Positions 8,373 to 18,028 of a stretch of DNA of 64,000 nt are shown here, one piece after another. Both the position numbers and the translations under genes were made by a program. The notes under the pieces are model-generated. The model had not been told where the DNA came from, did no database searches, and was given only the letters and a program-made list of their open reading frames with translations. The stretch comes from Spirochaetae bacterium HGW-Spirochaetae-1 (GTDB lineage: Bacteria > Spirochaetota > UBA4802 > UBA5550). The stretch's first letter is position 1. Every line of letters starts with the position of its first letter. The stretch lies in NCBI GenBank assembly GCA_002839375.1, contig PGXY01000005.1, forward strand, positions 310,001 to 374,000, in the 5' to 3' direction.

Positions 8373-9923
8373 ATGATAAACCGCATCTATGCTTATTTCC
8401 TTGCCGCCTATTCCACCGATGATTTTTCGCTCCGACAGAAAGCCGCCATGCTTTTTTCGCTCTGCGGATTCATCTTCATAGCAGCCCTGGCCATGCTTTT
8501 CGGCAATGTGCTCCTGGCCGGAAACACCGACCCGGTCCTCCTCTCCGCCATGACCGTGGGCACAACCGTCATCATGGGTACGCTCATTCTCATCAAGAAA
8601 GGTTTTTATACTATTTCAGCCCATACAGTCCTGGTACTCCTTCCCGGCATGATCTGGGCCGTTCTTTTCTTTGATTCCAATCCCGATGTAATAAACCGGA
8701 TAGACACCATATCCCTGATCTTCGGCGTCATGGCCCTCATGCCCCTTATCGTCGAAAGGAAAGGGATTCTCATTCACGGCAGCATTAATATCCTGCTGTT
8801 TTATACTTTCATTGCCCTGTCTCCGGCGATCGCTTCACTCCCGGAAAACACACGGAAGGATTATATCGCCGACAACACAGTCACCTTCTTTTTTATAGCC
8901 GGTGTATCCGTTCTCATTCATATTCTCCACAACAGGGCTCTGCAGCGAAGCGACCGGCTGTGCGAGGAGCAGAAGGAAAAGACCGATGACATCCAGCGGA
9001 TCGTCGGTGTGTGCCAGGAGGTCTGCTCACGCCTCACGGGCTCCGTAGGAGACATGATCTCATCGTCGCACAGCTTCACCGAATCATCCCAGACCCAGGC
9101 CTCATCCACGGAAGAAATAACGGCCAGCATGGAGGAGATTTCCGCCGTGACGGACAACATATACGAACTGGTCCTCTCACAGAACAGCGAACTCCGCCAG
9201 GCCACGGCAAAAATCGAAGAGGTCTATAAAACCGTTGTCAGGGAAACGGAGGAAGCACGGGCGATTATTGCCATCAGAGACAGGCTCAACAGGGAAGCGG
9301 AGACTACCAGAAACAATGTTGGTGATGTCATCGGGTTGCTGGACCGGACAATCAGGCAGTTCGACGAGGTCAAAGGCGTTGTATCCATCATCAATGAAAT
9401 CTCGGACCAGATAAACCTGCTTTCCCTGAACGCAGCCATTGAAGCAGCGCGTGCCGGCGAAGCCGGCCAGGGATTCGCCGTTGTTGCCAGCGAAGTGGGA
9501 AAGCTGGCCGACACAACGGGAAGAAACGTCAAGGTCATCAGCGGCATGATAACGGGCAGCTCCCAGGAACTGACGAAATCATTTGACGCCCTGCAGTCCT
9601 TCGTCAAAGTCCTGGATGCCATGATCCAGTACATTATCGAACTCGGCACCTCCATCGACAGAATTGTTGCCCTGTCGCAGGAAGACAAAAATCTCAACGA
9701 TGAAATCATGAAGAACACCGATTCGGTCATCAATCTTTCCGAATCGGTTAGGTCCGCCGTGGAAGAACAGAAAATCGGCATCGATGAGATTGTGAAAACC
9801 CTTTCAGTGATAAACGCCGCCACGCAGGAGATCGCGGCTCACTCCCAGAAGCTGGTGAACACCTCGGACCAGGTGGAAATGGTAAGCGGTGAGCTTAAAA
9901 AGAATATCATGATGACCCAGTAG
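8373..9923 (+). CDS. Methyl-accepting chemotaxis protein with multi-pass membrane sensor
   Basis: A 516-residue receptor. The start at 8373 has GGAG at 8361-8364; an in-frame ATG at 8313 lacks such a site. About six hydrophobic segments occupy residues 20-195 with no large periplasmic loop, so sensing is probably within or near the membrane. No HAMP domain is obvious. The cytoplasmic coiled coil carries the conserved signalling tip ([20 protein letters not shown] followed by [13 protein letters not shown]) that docks CheA and CheW. A short run after the tip ends the protein, without the CheR-tethering pentapeptide of enteric receptors. It is followed by a stem-loop and the convergent adenylate cyclase gene. 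Confidence 0.93.
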   Translation: MINRIYAYFLAAYSTDDFSLRQKAAMLFSLCGFIFIAALAMLFGNVLLAGNTDPVLLSAMTVGTTVIMGTLILIKKGFYTISAHTVLVLLPGMIWAVLFFDSNPDVINRIDTISLIFGVMALMPLIVERKGILIHGSINILLFYTFIALSPAIASLPENTRKDYIADNTVTFFFIAGVSVLIHILHNRALQRSDRLCEEQKEKTDDIQRIVGVCQEVCSRLTGSVGDMISSSHSFTESSQTQASSTEEITASMEEISAVTDNIYELVLSQNSELRQATAKIEEVYKTVVRETEEARAIIAIRDRLNREAETTRNNVGDVIGLLDRTIRQFDEVKGVVSIINEISDQINLLSLNAAIEAARAGEAGQGFAVVASEVGKLADTTGRNVKVISGMITGSSQELTKSFDALQSFVKVLDAMIQYIIELGTSIDRIVALSQEDKNLNDEIMKNTDSVINLSESVRSAVEEQKIGIDEIVKTLSVINAATQEIAAHSQKLVNTSDQVEMVSGELKKNIMMTQ

Positions 9924-9944
9924 ATACAGGGCATACCCTGTATC
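9923..9944. terminator. Bidirectional stem-loop between convergent genes
   Basis: GATACAGGG-CATA-CCCTGTATC is a perfect 9-bp stem with a 4-base loop, starting at the last base of the chemoreceptor stop codon. A T-rich stretch (CTTTTCTTATTTT) lies about 11 bases further on. It sits between converging genes and probably ends transcription from the chemoreceptor side. Confidence 0.65.
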
Positions 9945-9961
9945 TGCCGAAAATACTTTTC

Positions 9962-12586
9962 TTATTTTGACTTGAAGGAATATACGCCATCCCATGTCTT
10001 TGACGGCGGTTTCTTCATATACTCCTCGCAGCGTTTGACATAGGTAAGACTGGGTCCGTCATCCTTCACTATCCTCAGGGCTTCCTTGAAAGACATTCTG
10101 GCCCTCTTCCATTGACGGTCGCCGAAAAATTCCAGTCCTTCATAGTAATGCTTCAGCATGTCGTACATATATGGCGGCAGGTCCCCTTTTTTCCCCAGCA
10201 GCTCGTATATGAGAATCGGTTCTGTTTTACCCACAACGCGTATAATATCAAGCTTTCTGCCTTCTATGCTGTCCTTTGCCGCTTCATAGGTTGCCTGGCT
10301 CACCATGGCGTTGGTAAGATAGAACTTGTTTGCCCCTTCGAGGCGCGAGGCCAGGTTAACCGAATCGCCCATGGCCGTATAATCCATGCGGGTGCGTGAT
10401 CCCATATTGCCCACGACAGCGCGCCCCGTGTTCATTCCCATACGCACCTTCAGTTCGTCCCTCCCTTCGCTCCTCCACTGCTCCTGCATTTCCCGGAGAC
10501 GCTTCTTCTGCTCAATAGAGGCCATGCAGGCCCGCAGGGCATGATCTTCAAAGGGATGGGGCGCTCCGAAAAAGGCCATGACTGCGTCGCCCTCGTATTT
10601 ATCTATGGTGCCTCCCCATTTGAGTATGATATCGGTCATCTCGGAAAGATATTCGTTGAGCAGGCTTACCAGCTCCGGCGGCGTCAGTTTTTCCGACAAC
10701 GTGGAAAACTTCGCCACATCGGAAAAGAAAATTGTTATTTCCCGCTCTTCACCTCCCAACTCCAGCGATTCGGGATGCTCGATGATCTGGTCGATGACGC
10801 CCGGCGCGAGATACCGGGCAAAGGCATTCTTGATAAATTTCTTCTGATTCTCCTCGCGCATGAACTTCATGGATGTAATGGCCGCCGAGGGAAGTACCAG
10901 GGCCAGGTTGATGCCCACCTGATCGGACCATACGTTGAAATAGACAAAAATCAGGACCAATGCCGCGTTTATCACCACCATGGAAAGCACTATGGTGATA
11001 ACCGATGTCCGGGCACTCTGCCTCTGGATGGTGAATCCCATAAGGAGGGCGAAAATAAGCATGATGATATAATTCACCCATACCGGGGATTTCCGTATGA
11101 ATTTCCTCTGCAGAATCGTATTGATAGTATTATGATAGGCCCCTACCATGGCGTATTCATTCCACGTGGGAGTCTGACCTATATCGATGGTGCCCGTGGC
11201 CGTGAGACCCGTGATAGTGATGTTGTCCCTCAGTTTCTCCACCCTGAGAACGAGCTCGATGGCCTGCAGTTCATTCTGCCAGTGCGCCAGATCGCTTTTA
11301 AGCTGTTTTTCATTTTTGGGCTTTTCTTTCAGCGCTTCCTGAATTCTTTTTATTTCATCCCGTATGGGATCGGCCAGAGAGTTTTTTATTTTCAGGTTTG
11401 CTTTGCGGAGTTCTTCGGTTTTTACATACAGGGCCTTCCTTTTTACTGCATCCTTCTCTTTACTATAGAGCGCGATATTTTTTTCAATTACCCCGTTATT
11501 CCGGCTTAGTTCCAGTCCCGTTTCGGGACCGCCCTGTTCGTCAAAAAAATTGTATACCCCTTCCACAAAGGTATTGTATTCCATCAGCGCATAATAGGGT
11601 AATATGCGGAAGGATTTTTCCCGGGGGCCCGGTCCGGCCCAGTTCACATAGATCATACCCTTTTTGTTGATGGGAATTCTCATATCACCCGTTTCATGGG
11701 TTACGGGGTTGAAGGCGTTTTTCAGCATAAGATATTTCCCCGGCTCTACCACTACGTTTTTTATATCGACACCGCAGGTATTCAAGAGCATGACCATAGC
11801 CAGGTTGAAGTAGAGCCGTCCCTTGAAAAGCTGTACGAGGCGAACCTTCCGCACGGCGCCGTCAATATCCGTATCGCGGTTGACAAAACCGAAGGCGTGG
11901 GCCGTTTCAATGAGTTCCGGAATCGGATAGGAAATGCTCTGTGTTTTAAGGTCCTCCAGGGTCCGATACTTCTCAATATTCTTTGCCGGAACCGCTACTG
12001 ACGACCTCTCCTGAAATATCTTCAGCGCCTTCTGAAACCGTTCCGTGGACTGGGCCCTTCTCACATTCTCCACGACGGGTTCAGGGCCCAGGTTGTAAGA
12101 GAGAATGACCTTCCCCATCTCACGAATCCCGTCGGCAAAGATCCGGTCATTGTTCATGATGGCGTTTTTCACTTCTTCAGCATCGAGCTTCTTTCCCTCG
12201 ACGGCCTCGCTCTCGATCCTGTCATAATGATCGCTCAGGACCTCCAGGGGCGAACTGTTGGGGAACATTATATCAAGGGCGGCAAAGGAAACACCCGCCT
12301 CTTTCATGACACGGAGCCCCTCGCCATAGAGACGCCGGGGCCAGGGGAACTGTCCCAGGGTATCGGTACTGTTGTCATCGATATCGATAAAAGAGAGCTT
12401 GTCCCATTCATTGATGGAGGGCTTGATGGAAAAACTGAGGTCGTAGAGGTTCAAATCGAAGCGCTCATAGGCATCGGAAAAACTGACGCCAAAGACAAAA
12501 AGAAATGAAATGAGGGCGATAATGACACCGGAGATTTTATTCTCCTCGATGAAGTGACCTGCATAATCGAGATATTTTTTTATCAT
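9962..12586 (-). CDS. CHASE2-domain class III adenylate cyclase
   Basis: An 874-residue membrane sensor that makes cAMP. The start at 12586 has AGGGG just upstream; a longer frame to 12664 would add a non-conserved leader. After one N-terminal membrane helix, a large extracytoplasmic CHASE2 region covers roughly residues 45-480, including DKLSFIDIDDNSTDTLG and FPWPRRLYGEGL. Several membrane helices follow at about 510-590. The cyclase domain begins near residue 625: the metal-binding aspartates are in FFSDVAKFS and YEGDAVMAFF. The Lys in GTIDKYEGD and the Asp in YTAMGDSVNLASRLEG are the residues that select adenine over guanine. Genes for a beta-barrel, a secreted protein and a FecR-domain protein lie upstream in the same direction. 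CHASE2 cyclases and FecR proteins are often neighbours in other bacteria, so a shared envelope signalling circuit is plausible. Confidence 0.95.
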   Translation of the reverse strand: MIKKYLDYAGHFIEENKISGVIIALISFLFVFGVSFSDAYERFDLNLYDLSFSIKPSINEWDKLSFIDIDDNSTDTLGQFPWPRRLYGEGLRVMKEAGVSFAALDIMFPNSSPLEVLSDHYDRIESEAVEGKKLDAEEVKNAIMNNDRIFADGIREMGKVILSYNLGPEPVVENVRRAQSTERFQKALKIFQERSSVAVPAKNIEKYRTLEDLKTQSISYPIPELIETAHAFGFVNRDTDIDGAVRKVRLVQLFKGRLYFNLAMVMLLNTCGVDIKNVVVEPGKYLMLKNAFNPVTHETGDMRIPINKKGMIYVNWAGPGPREKSFRILPYYALMEYNTFVEGVYNFFDEQGGPETGLELSRNNGVIEKNIALYSKEKDAVKRKALYVKTEELRKANLKIKNSLADPIRDEIKRIQEALKEKPKNEKQLKSDLAHWQNELQAIELVLRVEKLRDNITITGLTATGTIDIGQTPTWNEYAMVGAYHNTINTILQRKFIRKSPVWVNYIIMLIFALLMGFTIQRQSARTSVITIVLSMVVINAALVLIFVYFNVWSDQVGINLALVLPSAAITSMKFMREENQKKFIKNAFARYLAPGVIDQIIEHPESLELGGEEREITIFFSDVAKFSTLSEKLTPPELVSLLNEYLSEMTDIILKWGGTIDKYEGDAVMAFFGAPHPFEDHALRACMASIEQKKRLREMQEQWRSEGRDELKVRMGMNTGRAVVGNMGSRTRMDYTAMGDSVNLASRLEGANKFYLTNAMVSQATYEAAKDSIEGRKLDIIRVVGKTEPILIYELLGKKGDLPPYMYDMLKHYYEGLEFFGDRQWKRARMSFKEALRIVKDDGPSLTYVKRCEEYMKKPPSKTWDGVYSFKSK

Positions 12587-12732
12587 GACAATCCCCTGGT
12601 GGATGGTATGTGCGGTATGATTAAATGCCCCCGGAAGGAGGCAGCCCCCGGCGAATGAATTCATTTTTTATATTTACCGACAGCCGCCACCCCCATAGGG
12701 GGTTTCAGATAGAATCCGGTCATACTACCTTT

Positions 12733-12761
12733 AAAGTCCCCCTCTGGGGGATTTAGGGGGC
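12733..12761. repeat. Dispersed palindromic repeat (copy 1, inverted relative to copy 2)
   Basis: The reverse complement of this 29-base element matches 20864-20892 at 28 of 29 positions. Its core is a hairpin of five Cs and five Gs (TCCCCC-TCT-GGGGGA) followed by ATTTAGGGGGC. It lies in the 201-base gap between the adenylate cyclase and beta-barrel genes. A second, shorter C/G hairpin (ACCCCCATAGGGGGT, near 12692) lies beside it. Such elements resemble REP-type dispersed palindromes. Confidence 0.7.
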
Positions 12762-12787
12762 CCTTTTCGGTCTTCTGTGCTCTCTCC

Positions 12788-14131
12788 CTAGAAACTGATA
12801 TTCATCCCCGCCATGGTGAAATGATTGGGTTGTTGTGAAGAATAATATGCATTACCGGGAATAAACAGACCGTAATTGGCGAAAAAGGAAATATCGGAAA
12901 AAATCTTCCAGCGCAGCGACAGGTCGATACCATGTCCAACCAATAATTCTTCTTCAGTGGTTTCTCCACCGCTTATTACACCATCCTTCTTGTCCTTCAT
13001 ATACAGGGAATACTTGGCTATCAGAGTTGTCCTTTTCAGGCGAAGATTATCAAGCATCTCCGTTGGTGACAGGGAGAATCCGCCCCTGAGCACGTGCAGG
13101 TTGCCCGGCGTAGGACGAAGGCCATACCCGGCCAGGAATGTTCCAAAAGTAACAAATCCCGTATCATTGCCGAGTGCGCCGGCAGTGGGGCCTGTATAGT
13201 TATCCCGATCGCTGTCGCCGGAACCGTAGGCATACTGAACCATGACAACGGGACTGGTCGTTTCCTTGATCTGCCAGTTCAGATTGAACAGGGCTGCCAT
13301 GGCGCGGATTTTCTTTTCCTGCGATAAGGCGGTATAACTCGTACCGGTTTCGTAGATGAACTCACTGTTATAACTCAAATTCCAGGGCAGAGCGCCTTCG
13401 AGGCCGCCGCCCCAGTACTGGGACTGGTACCGCGTCCTGGTTCCCGCAGCCTCATCGGCGAAATCCATCTGGGCCAGGCTGATCGCATAGATCTTCTGAT
13501 TATAAAGGATATAGGACAGGGAACCGCCGACAAAGAGACGTTTCGCCCCGTCGGCCACATCCTGGGAGCTGATGTTATAGGGATTATTGTCTTTTAAAAG
13601 AAGGCCCGTATATGATGTCAGGATTTTCGCCCTGATATAGCGGGTATAGACATCCACTTCGGCTCCATCGCCGCGGCCGTTAAGGACCAGGCCGCTTCCC
13701 AGGAGAAAATACTTGCGGCCCAGGGTCACCTCGATTTTCTTGTCGAGAAACTGGGCATTGATAAAGGCCGCATCGACATCGACCAGGTGATCCGTCGTAT
13801 TACCGTTATCAACGGCACTGAATGTATACTTGCCCCGTACGTACAGGTAGCTGTTATTCCAGAGATAGGAACGCATCCAGAGACGGAGCGAATTTATGGA
13901 AGATGAGTATGAGGTACCGGCCCCCTGATACTGGTTGATAAAAACCGGCGTAACCCATCCGCCGTACTGGATACCCTTGTTCAAAAAGTTATTGCCTTCC
14001 CTTACGGCAGTCATATCCTCGTCGGGCCTGAATTCGGGGAAATACGAATCCTGCCCTGCCGTGTCCTTCGCCATTACCTGGGAGGATGACAGAAGAATGC
14101 CTATAATTGCTATAAAAAAATACTTTCTCAC
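12788..14131 (-). CDS. Outer-membrane beta-barrel protein
   Basis: A 447-residue exported protein with a cleavable signal peptide ending near SSSQVMAKD. The rest alternates hydrophobic and polar residues in many short strands rich in Tyr, Trp and Gly, and the protein ends in Phe (AGMNISF), a typical outer-membrane barrel insertion signal. The pattern (LRLWMRSYLWNNSYLYVRGKY and VTLGRKYFLLGSGLVLNG) resembles alginate-export-like or DUF1302-type barrels, but I would not name a substrate. Its start overlaps the stop of the upstream small secreted protein by four bases. It lies in the FecR-to-cyclase gene group and could be the envelope component of that system. Confidence 0.82.
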   Translation of the reverse strand: MRKYFFIAIIGILLSSSQVMAKDTAGQDSYFPEFRPDEDMTAVREGNNFLNKGIQYGGWVTPVFINQYQGAGTSYSSSINSLRLWMRSYLWNNSYLYVRGKYTFSAVDNGNTTDHLVDVDAAFINAQFLDKKIEVTLGRKYFLLGSGLVLNGRGDGAEVDVYTRYIRAKILTSYTGLLLKDNNPYNISSQDVADGAKRLFVGGSLSYILYNQKIYAISLAQMDFADEAAGTRTRYQSQYWGGGLEGALPWNLSYNSEFIYETGTSYTALSQEKKIRAMAALFNLNWQIKETTSPVVMVQYAYGSGDSDRDNYTGPTAGALGNDTGFVTFGTFLAGYGLRPTPGNLHVLRGGFSLSPTEMLDNLRLKRTTLIAKYSLYMKDKKDGVISGGETTEEELLVGHGIDLSLRWKIFSDISFFANYGLFIPGNAYYSSQQPNHFTMAGMNISF

Positions 14132-14583
14132 TGCTCACCTCCGCTCCGGTCACCAACCCGTCGCATTATTTCAATAAGTTCCTCGCCGCTCACCCTGTCC
14201 CACTCGCTGCCGTCCACTATCATTATTTCAGCGGCCACACAGGCCCTGAAGGCGTAACGCTCGGTCCCGAAAAGGTCATACCACAGGGAATCATCGAGCT
14301 TCAGATAACGGGCAGCCATACGGGCCACAACCCCTTTCCTGAGCGGGGCATTCTCGTTTATATCATACCCCGTTGCTACACCGGCCTTCTTCAGCACGTT
14401 CAGGTCCTGTCGGAACCCCGCGGAATTTCTGTCGAGGGTGACGACAAAAAGCTTCACGGCATCACCGAAGGTGGCCGTCTTTTTATCCGCCAGGTCATTG
14501 ATGAAGGCCAGGGAACCCATGTCCTGGGCAAGCAGAGTGCTGCCGGTACAGATTATGCACAAGAGCAACAGACGTATTTTCAT
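14128..14583 (-). CDS. Small secreted protein of unknown function
   Basis: A 151-residue protein with a clear signal peptide (MKIRLLLLCIICTGSTLLAQ). The mature part is helical and contains ADKKTATFGDAVKLFVV and DENAPLRKGVVARMAARYL, which suggest a small folded periplasmic domain. I cannot assign a family. It is translationally coupled to the downstream beta-barrel gene by a four-base overlap and lies 77 bases after the FecR gene, so all three are likely made together. Confidence 0.72.
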   Translation of the reverse strand: MKIRLLLLCIICTGSTLLAQDMGSLAFINDLADKKTATFGDAVKLFVVTLDRNSAGFRQDLNVLKKAGVATGYDINENAPLRKGVVARMAARYLKLDDSLWYDLFGTERYAFRACVAAEIMIVDGSEWDRVSGEELIEIMRRVGDRSGGEQ

Positions 14584-14660
14584 AGTATTCTCCTTAGTAT
14601 GTTCACAAGACAGTTGCAGCGCTCAAGACGCACCGTCGCCCCATGCTACATCAGTTAATC

Positions 14661-15371
14661 TTATGGGAAATCTATTCTCACATTGACTTTGGCGTTACCC
14701 AGGTTATCAACTATGGAAGTATCGCCGCCCTCGGCTGAATCGCTGCCGAAATACTGCATCCCGTCCCTTTCATCACTGGAAATATTGGGGTCATAGACCT
14801 GTGTTGTTGGGTCAGTCACGAGTGAACCGCTTTCAGAATCATTCCCTTCCTGATCATAGGAAAGGTCTCCGGAAATATTGCTGGTCTGGCCATTGTTGGG
14901 GTCCACATCGAAGTTGCCCTGGGGCGCCCGGAAGGTCGTGCCGTAAAGACTCGTTGTGGCGTCCTCGATGGTTCCCCGGACGGAACTGGTGGCCACGGGA
15001 GTGGCTATTTTAAACACGGTCTTGACACGCTCTCCCCTGGCTACCTGGGCACGAACGCTGCCCCGGCGAAGGGCTATCTTCGTGTTGTTGACGCCTTTAT
15101 TCACGGAATTTTCATAGATTTTCAGCATGGAAAGGGGCCTGATGGTCAGAGTATTGTTATTGAGCTTCAGGACCACGGTGGATTTGACACCGGTGCTGAC
15201 TTTTGTGCCCTCTTTCAACTCCATGTTGGCCTTCAGTGGCGACCATCTACGGCCTTCAGAAAAAGCGGCCGTGCCTTTTACCGATACTACGGTTATACGG
15301 GCAAAGGCCTCGCTGAAGCTGAAAAGGCATATAGCCGTTATAACTATTGTTAAAAACTGATATTTTTTCAT
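14661..15371 (-). CDS. FecR-domain periplasmic protein
   Basis: A 236-residue exported protein. The start at 15371 was chosen because it has GGAG at proper spacing and leads directly into the signal peptide (MKKYQFLTIVITAICLFSFS, cleaved near SEAFA). The FecR-like region spans about residues 30-140: GTAAFSEGRRWSPLKANMEL, a threshold-type GTKVSTGVKSTVVLKLNNN, and an ALRRGSVRAQV strand. In anti-sigma systems FecR domains relay outer-membrane signals. Here no sigma factor is adjacent, and the neighbours are a beta-barrel and a CHASE2 cyclase, which points to stand-alone envelope use. The last 90 residues are Asp/Ser/Gly-rich and low in complexity. Confidence 0.88.
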   Translation of the reverse strand: MKKYQFLTIVITAICLFSFSEAFARITVVSVKGTAAFSEGRRWSPLKANMELKEGTKVSTGVKSTVVLKLNNNTLTIRPLSMLKIYENSVNKGVNNTKIALRRGSVRAQVARGERVKTVFKIATPVATSSVRGTIEDATTSLYGTTFRAPQGNFDVDPNNGQTSNISGDLSYDQEGNDSESGSLVTDPTTQVYDPNISSDERDGMQYFGSDSAEGGDTSIVDNLGNAKVNVRIDFP

Positions 15372-15735
15372 ACGCATCTCCTGATTAAACACTTTTGCGG
15401 TGTTCCGCGCGAAACAATTGTCTTCTTAATATACAATATCTATTATTAAAAGACAACGCGGAACCTGCCCTATGCCTGTAGTACCTTACTGAACCGGAAA
15501 ATAGGTAAAATAACTCGTCATTTTTATGGACATAAAAGGGAAAAAATCTATTTCTACTTTTTGAGAATATGGTATCACCGCATACATAATTTCAAGGTTT
15601 TTTTTATTTTACCGGTTAATTTTCTATAATAAAATAAAACACATTCCCTCGGCGAGAATATGTATTCAATAATGGCATTTCCCTTCATATACCCGTATTG
15701 AATTCACATAATTTACTCTCTATTTGTATTGACTT
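15372..15735. other. AT-rich intergenic region between divergent fecR-like and lipoprotein genes
   Basis: More than 350 bases without a credible gene. The sequence is strongly AT-rich with homopolymer runs (for example near 15600) and reads as a divergent promoter region. Apart from the promoter described next, I see no clear operator, riboswitch or repeat. Confidence 0.5.
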
Positions 15736-15764
15736 TTGACAAAAAAAGGAAAATTTTGTATTTT
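15736..15764 (+). promoter_or_regulatory. Sigma-70-type promoter for the beta-propeller lipoprotein gene
   Basis: TTGACA at 15736-15741 and TATTTT at 15759-15764 are separated by 17 bases, close to the housekeeping consensus. The distance to the chosen start codon at 15798 leaves a leader of roughly 25 bases that contains the GGGGAG ribosome site. Confidence 0.6.
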
Positions 15765-15797
15765 AGATGCAATAATCAAAGCAGACCGGGGAGACGA

Positions 15798-17123
15798 ATG
15801 AAAAAAACAGGATTGTTATTATGCATAAGCCTCGTTATGGGCCTTATATCAGGCTGTTCCACGAACAATGAGGCCATTATCGTCATCAATACGGGCCAGG
15901 AACCCACGGGCCGGGCAGCCGTAGTTCCGTCCAATGTCACGTCCATAACCGTGACCGTATCGGCGTCGGATATAGGCTCCCTGACGCAGACCTTTTCGGC
16001 GGGCCAGGCCGTCATTTACATGACCGCGCCCATTGGCTCCAACCGAACCATTACTGTAGCCGCCAATATAAACCCGGAAGATCCCGGGGCCCTGCTCTCC
16101 TACCGTGGAAGCACTATCGCGAACCTGTCACCCGGTGAAAACAATATTACGGTGAATATGGGCCCGGGGGATACAAAACTGATGATACCGGAACCTGATC
16201 CATACATAACCCGCCGCCTTCGGCAAATCAATGATTTCTCCAGCACAACATGGGCACAATTAACTGCCACAGATTTTACCAATTCAACAGTGGGCACTTT
16301 CTACCCATGGGATATCGATTTCGATCGGCAGGGCCGAATCTATATTGCCAATAATGTCTATTATGATTACAGCCAGGTCATCCGTATTGATAATTTTAAC
16401 GCCCTTAATGATACGGTAATTGTACCTTCTGCCTTGATGGAAGCGGCAGATACAAAGGCAATCGCTATCGACCGGATAAACAACATTCTCTACCACAGCA
16501 CCGGGTCCACCAGTATTTACCGCGTGGACCTTAACGGAACATTACCCAGTCTGGGTACGCTGATATCCGTAACAGCCATGCTGAGTCAGATACTTGCCAT
16601 GGCCGTGGACGATGCGGGCATGCTCTACATCGCCGGCATGACGGCCGCTACACCGATTTCTCCTTTGCCGGGAAGTACCTATGTGATTATTAAAATCAAT
16701 CCGGCCAATCCTGCGGTTCTCATGGCATACTACGCTACGGGTCTTGATTTCGCTCTTCTAACTGTTTCAGCCGGCACCAAGTACTTTGCTGATATAGTTA
16801 TATTTGACCAGTATATCTATGTTACCAACCAGGCCGGTGTGTCAAACAATAAGATTCTTAAACTGAACAAGTCTCTGGAACTGGTGGCGTCCTATGGACA
16901 GCCCTTTGACGGAACACTTCCCGATAACGACCAGGGACAGTTCTGGGGACCTCACCATTTCGCCGCAATCCGCAGCGACGGCATCTATATATTAGACGAA
17001 AATTTTTACAGTGGCAGTTCCTACGACAGGATAGTCCGAATAGACGACATGGACGGTTCAGGCTGGCAGGTCTTTGATAGCGCTTCCATAGGGCTGACTT
17101 TTAACATGTATTACGCCTGCTGA
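15798..17123 (+). CDS. Lipoprotein with beta-propeller-like repeats
   Basis: A 441-residue protein. The ATG at 15798 is preceded by GGGGAG and starts a lipoprotein signal (MKKTGLLLCISLVMGLISGCS), with Cys in the lipobox LISGC. After a beta-sandwich-like segment (about 30-140) come repeated blocks of the type WDIDFDRQGRIYIANN, TKAIAIDRINNILYHS, LAMAVDDAGMLYIAG and HFAAIRSDGIYILDEN. These are the blade signatures of an NHL/SMP-30-like beta-propeller. It is probably a surface or periplasmic binding protein; the ligand is unknown. The downstream glycosyltransferase-like gene begins three bases after its stop. Confidence 0.82.
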   Translation: MKKTGLLLCISLVMGLISGCSTNNEAIIVINTGQEPTGRAAVVPSNVTSITVTVSASDIGSLTQTFSAGQAVIYMTAPIGSNRTITVAANINPEDPGALLSYRGSTIANLSPGENNITVNMGPGDTKLMIPEPDPYITRRLRQINDFSSTTWAQLTATDFTNSTVGTFYPWDIDFDRQGRIYIANNVYYDYSQVIRIDNFNALNDTVIVPSALMEAADTKAIAIDRINNILYHSTGSTSIYRVDLNGTLPSLGTLISVTAMLSQILAMAVDDAGMLYIAGMTAATPISPLPGSTYVIIKINPANPAVLMAYYATGLDFALLTVSAGTKYFADIVIFDQYIYVTNQAGVSNNKILKLNKSLELVASYGQPFDGTLPDNDQGQFWGPHHFAAIRSDGIYILDENFYSGSSYDRIVRIDDMDGSGWQVFDSASIGLTFNMYYAC

Positions 17124-17126
17124 TAC

Positions 17127-18005
17127 ATGAACATCGTCTTTTACACTTCAGGACGCACCGGCACGGGACGCCTCATCCGCGGTCTGTGCGTGGCCACCGC
17201 TCTGAAACGAAAAGGCATTGACTGCACGTTTACGATCATTTCCGGATCTCCCTTCAGTCATCTGGCCGGGACAGTAGGTGTGCGCCATGTAGAGATTCCC
17301 CTGGAGGACGGGACAAGGCTCTCCCGTGAAAACTTTCACCGGTCCGCGCTCTTCTCCACGCTCTGTTCCCTGGAGCCCCATATCATCCTTGTAGACCTGA
17401 ACTGGTTTGCCCTGCACCACATGATCCGGGAACTGCCGGGTAAAAAAATATTTCTCTCCCGCCAGGTGGCGGACCGCTTTTTCACTCTTGCCGCAAAGGA
17501 TGAAACCCTGGCCTTCAATCCAGCGCAGTATGACCGGATCTTCGCCATCGAGCCCTTTGCAAGTGCCGTTCCCATGGAACGCCTCAACCCCTTCATTCTG
17601 CGAAATCATGATGAAATCTTCACAAGAGAAGAAGCCATGGAAAAACTGGGCCTGAATGCCGGGGATCGCCACTGCCTGATCAGCCACAACGGGGAACCGG
17701 GAGAGTTCCGTCAGCTCCAAAAAGATTTTTCATATTTGAAAGATGCGGGATATGTGCCGGCTTACAGCACGAGTTACGACGACGGAATTTTTCCCATTGT
17801 GGATTATTTTAACGCCTTTGATCTCATAGTCTGCGGCGGAGGGTATCATGCTTTCTGGGAAGCGGTGTACTTTGAAAAAGAATTCATACCAATACCCATG
17901 CCACGACTTCATGAAAACCAGCATCAGCGCATCGAATTATGCAAAGATTATCATTTCACGGAAAACGGCGCGGACGAGCTGGCCGACATCATCATGGCCC
18001 TTTAA
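17127..18005 (+). CDS. MurG/GT28-like glycosyltransferase-family protein
   Basis: A 292-residue protein with a two-lobed GT-B look. The N-terminal MNIVFYTSGRTGTGRLIRGL resembles the glycine-rich opening of MurG-like and macroside-type transferases. The C-terminal LIVCGGGYHAFWEAVYFEKE matches the nucleotide-sugar binding region (GGG...E), and FIPIPMPRLHENQHQRIEL resembles the family's donor-site segment. No membrane helix is seen. It may use a UDP- or CMP-sugar donor, but neither donor nor acceptor can be set from sequence. It lies directly behind the lipoprotein gene with a three-base gap. Confidence 0.75.
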   Translation: MNIVFYTSGRTGTGRLIRGLCVATALKRKGIDCTFTIISGSPFSHLAGTVGVRHVEIPLEDGTRLSRENFHRSALFSTLCSLEPHIILVDLNWFALHHMIRELPGKKIFLSRQVADRFFTLAAKDETLAFNPAQYDRIFAIEPFASAVPMERLNPFILRNHDEIFTREEAMEKLGLNAGDRHCLISHNGEPGEFRQLQKDFSYLKDAGYVPAYSTSYDDGIFPIVDYFNAFDLIVCGGGYHAFWEAVYFEKEFIPIPMPRLHENQHQRIELCKDYHFTENGADELADIIMAL

Positions 18006-18028
18006 TACAAGCCCGTCCCCGTCCCCTC

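Noticed and set aside
10541-11509. A 322-codon plus-strand frame opposite the adenylate cyclase gene
   Set aside because: The opposite strand encodes the CHASE2 cyclase with conserved catalytic residues. The frame has no ribosome site and an implausible composition.
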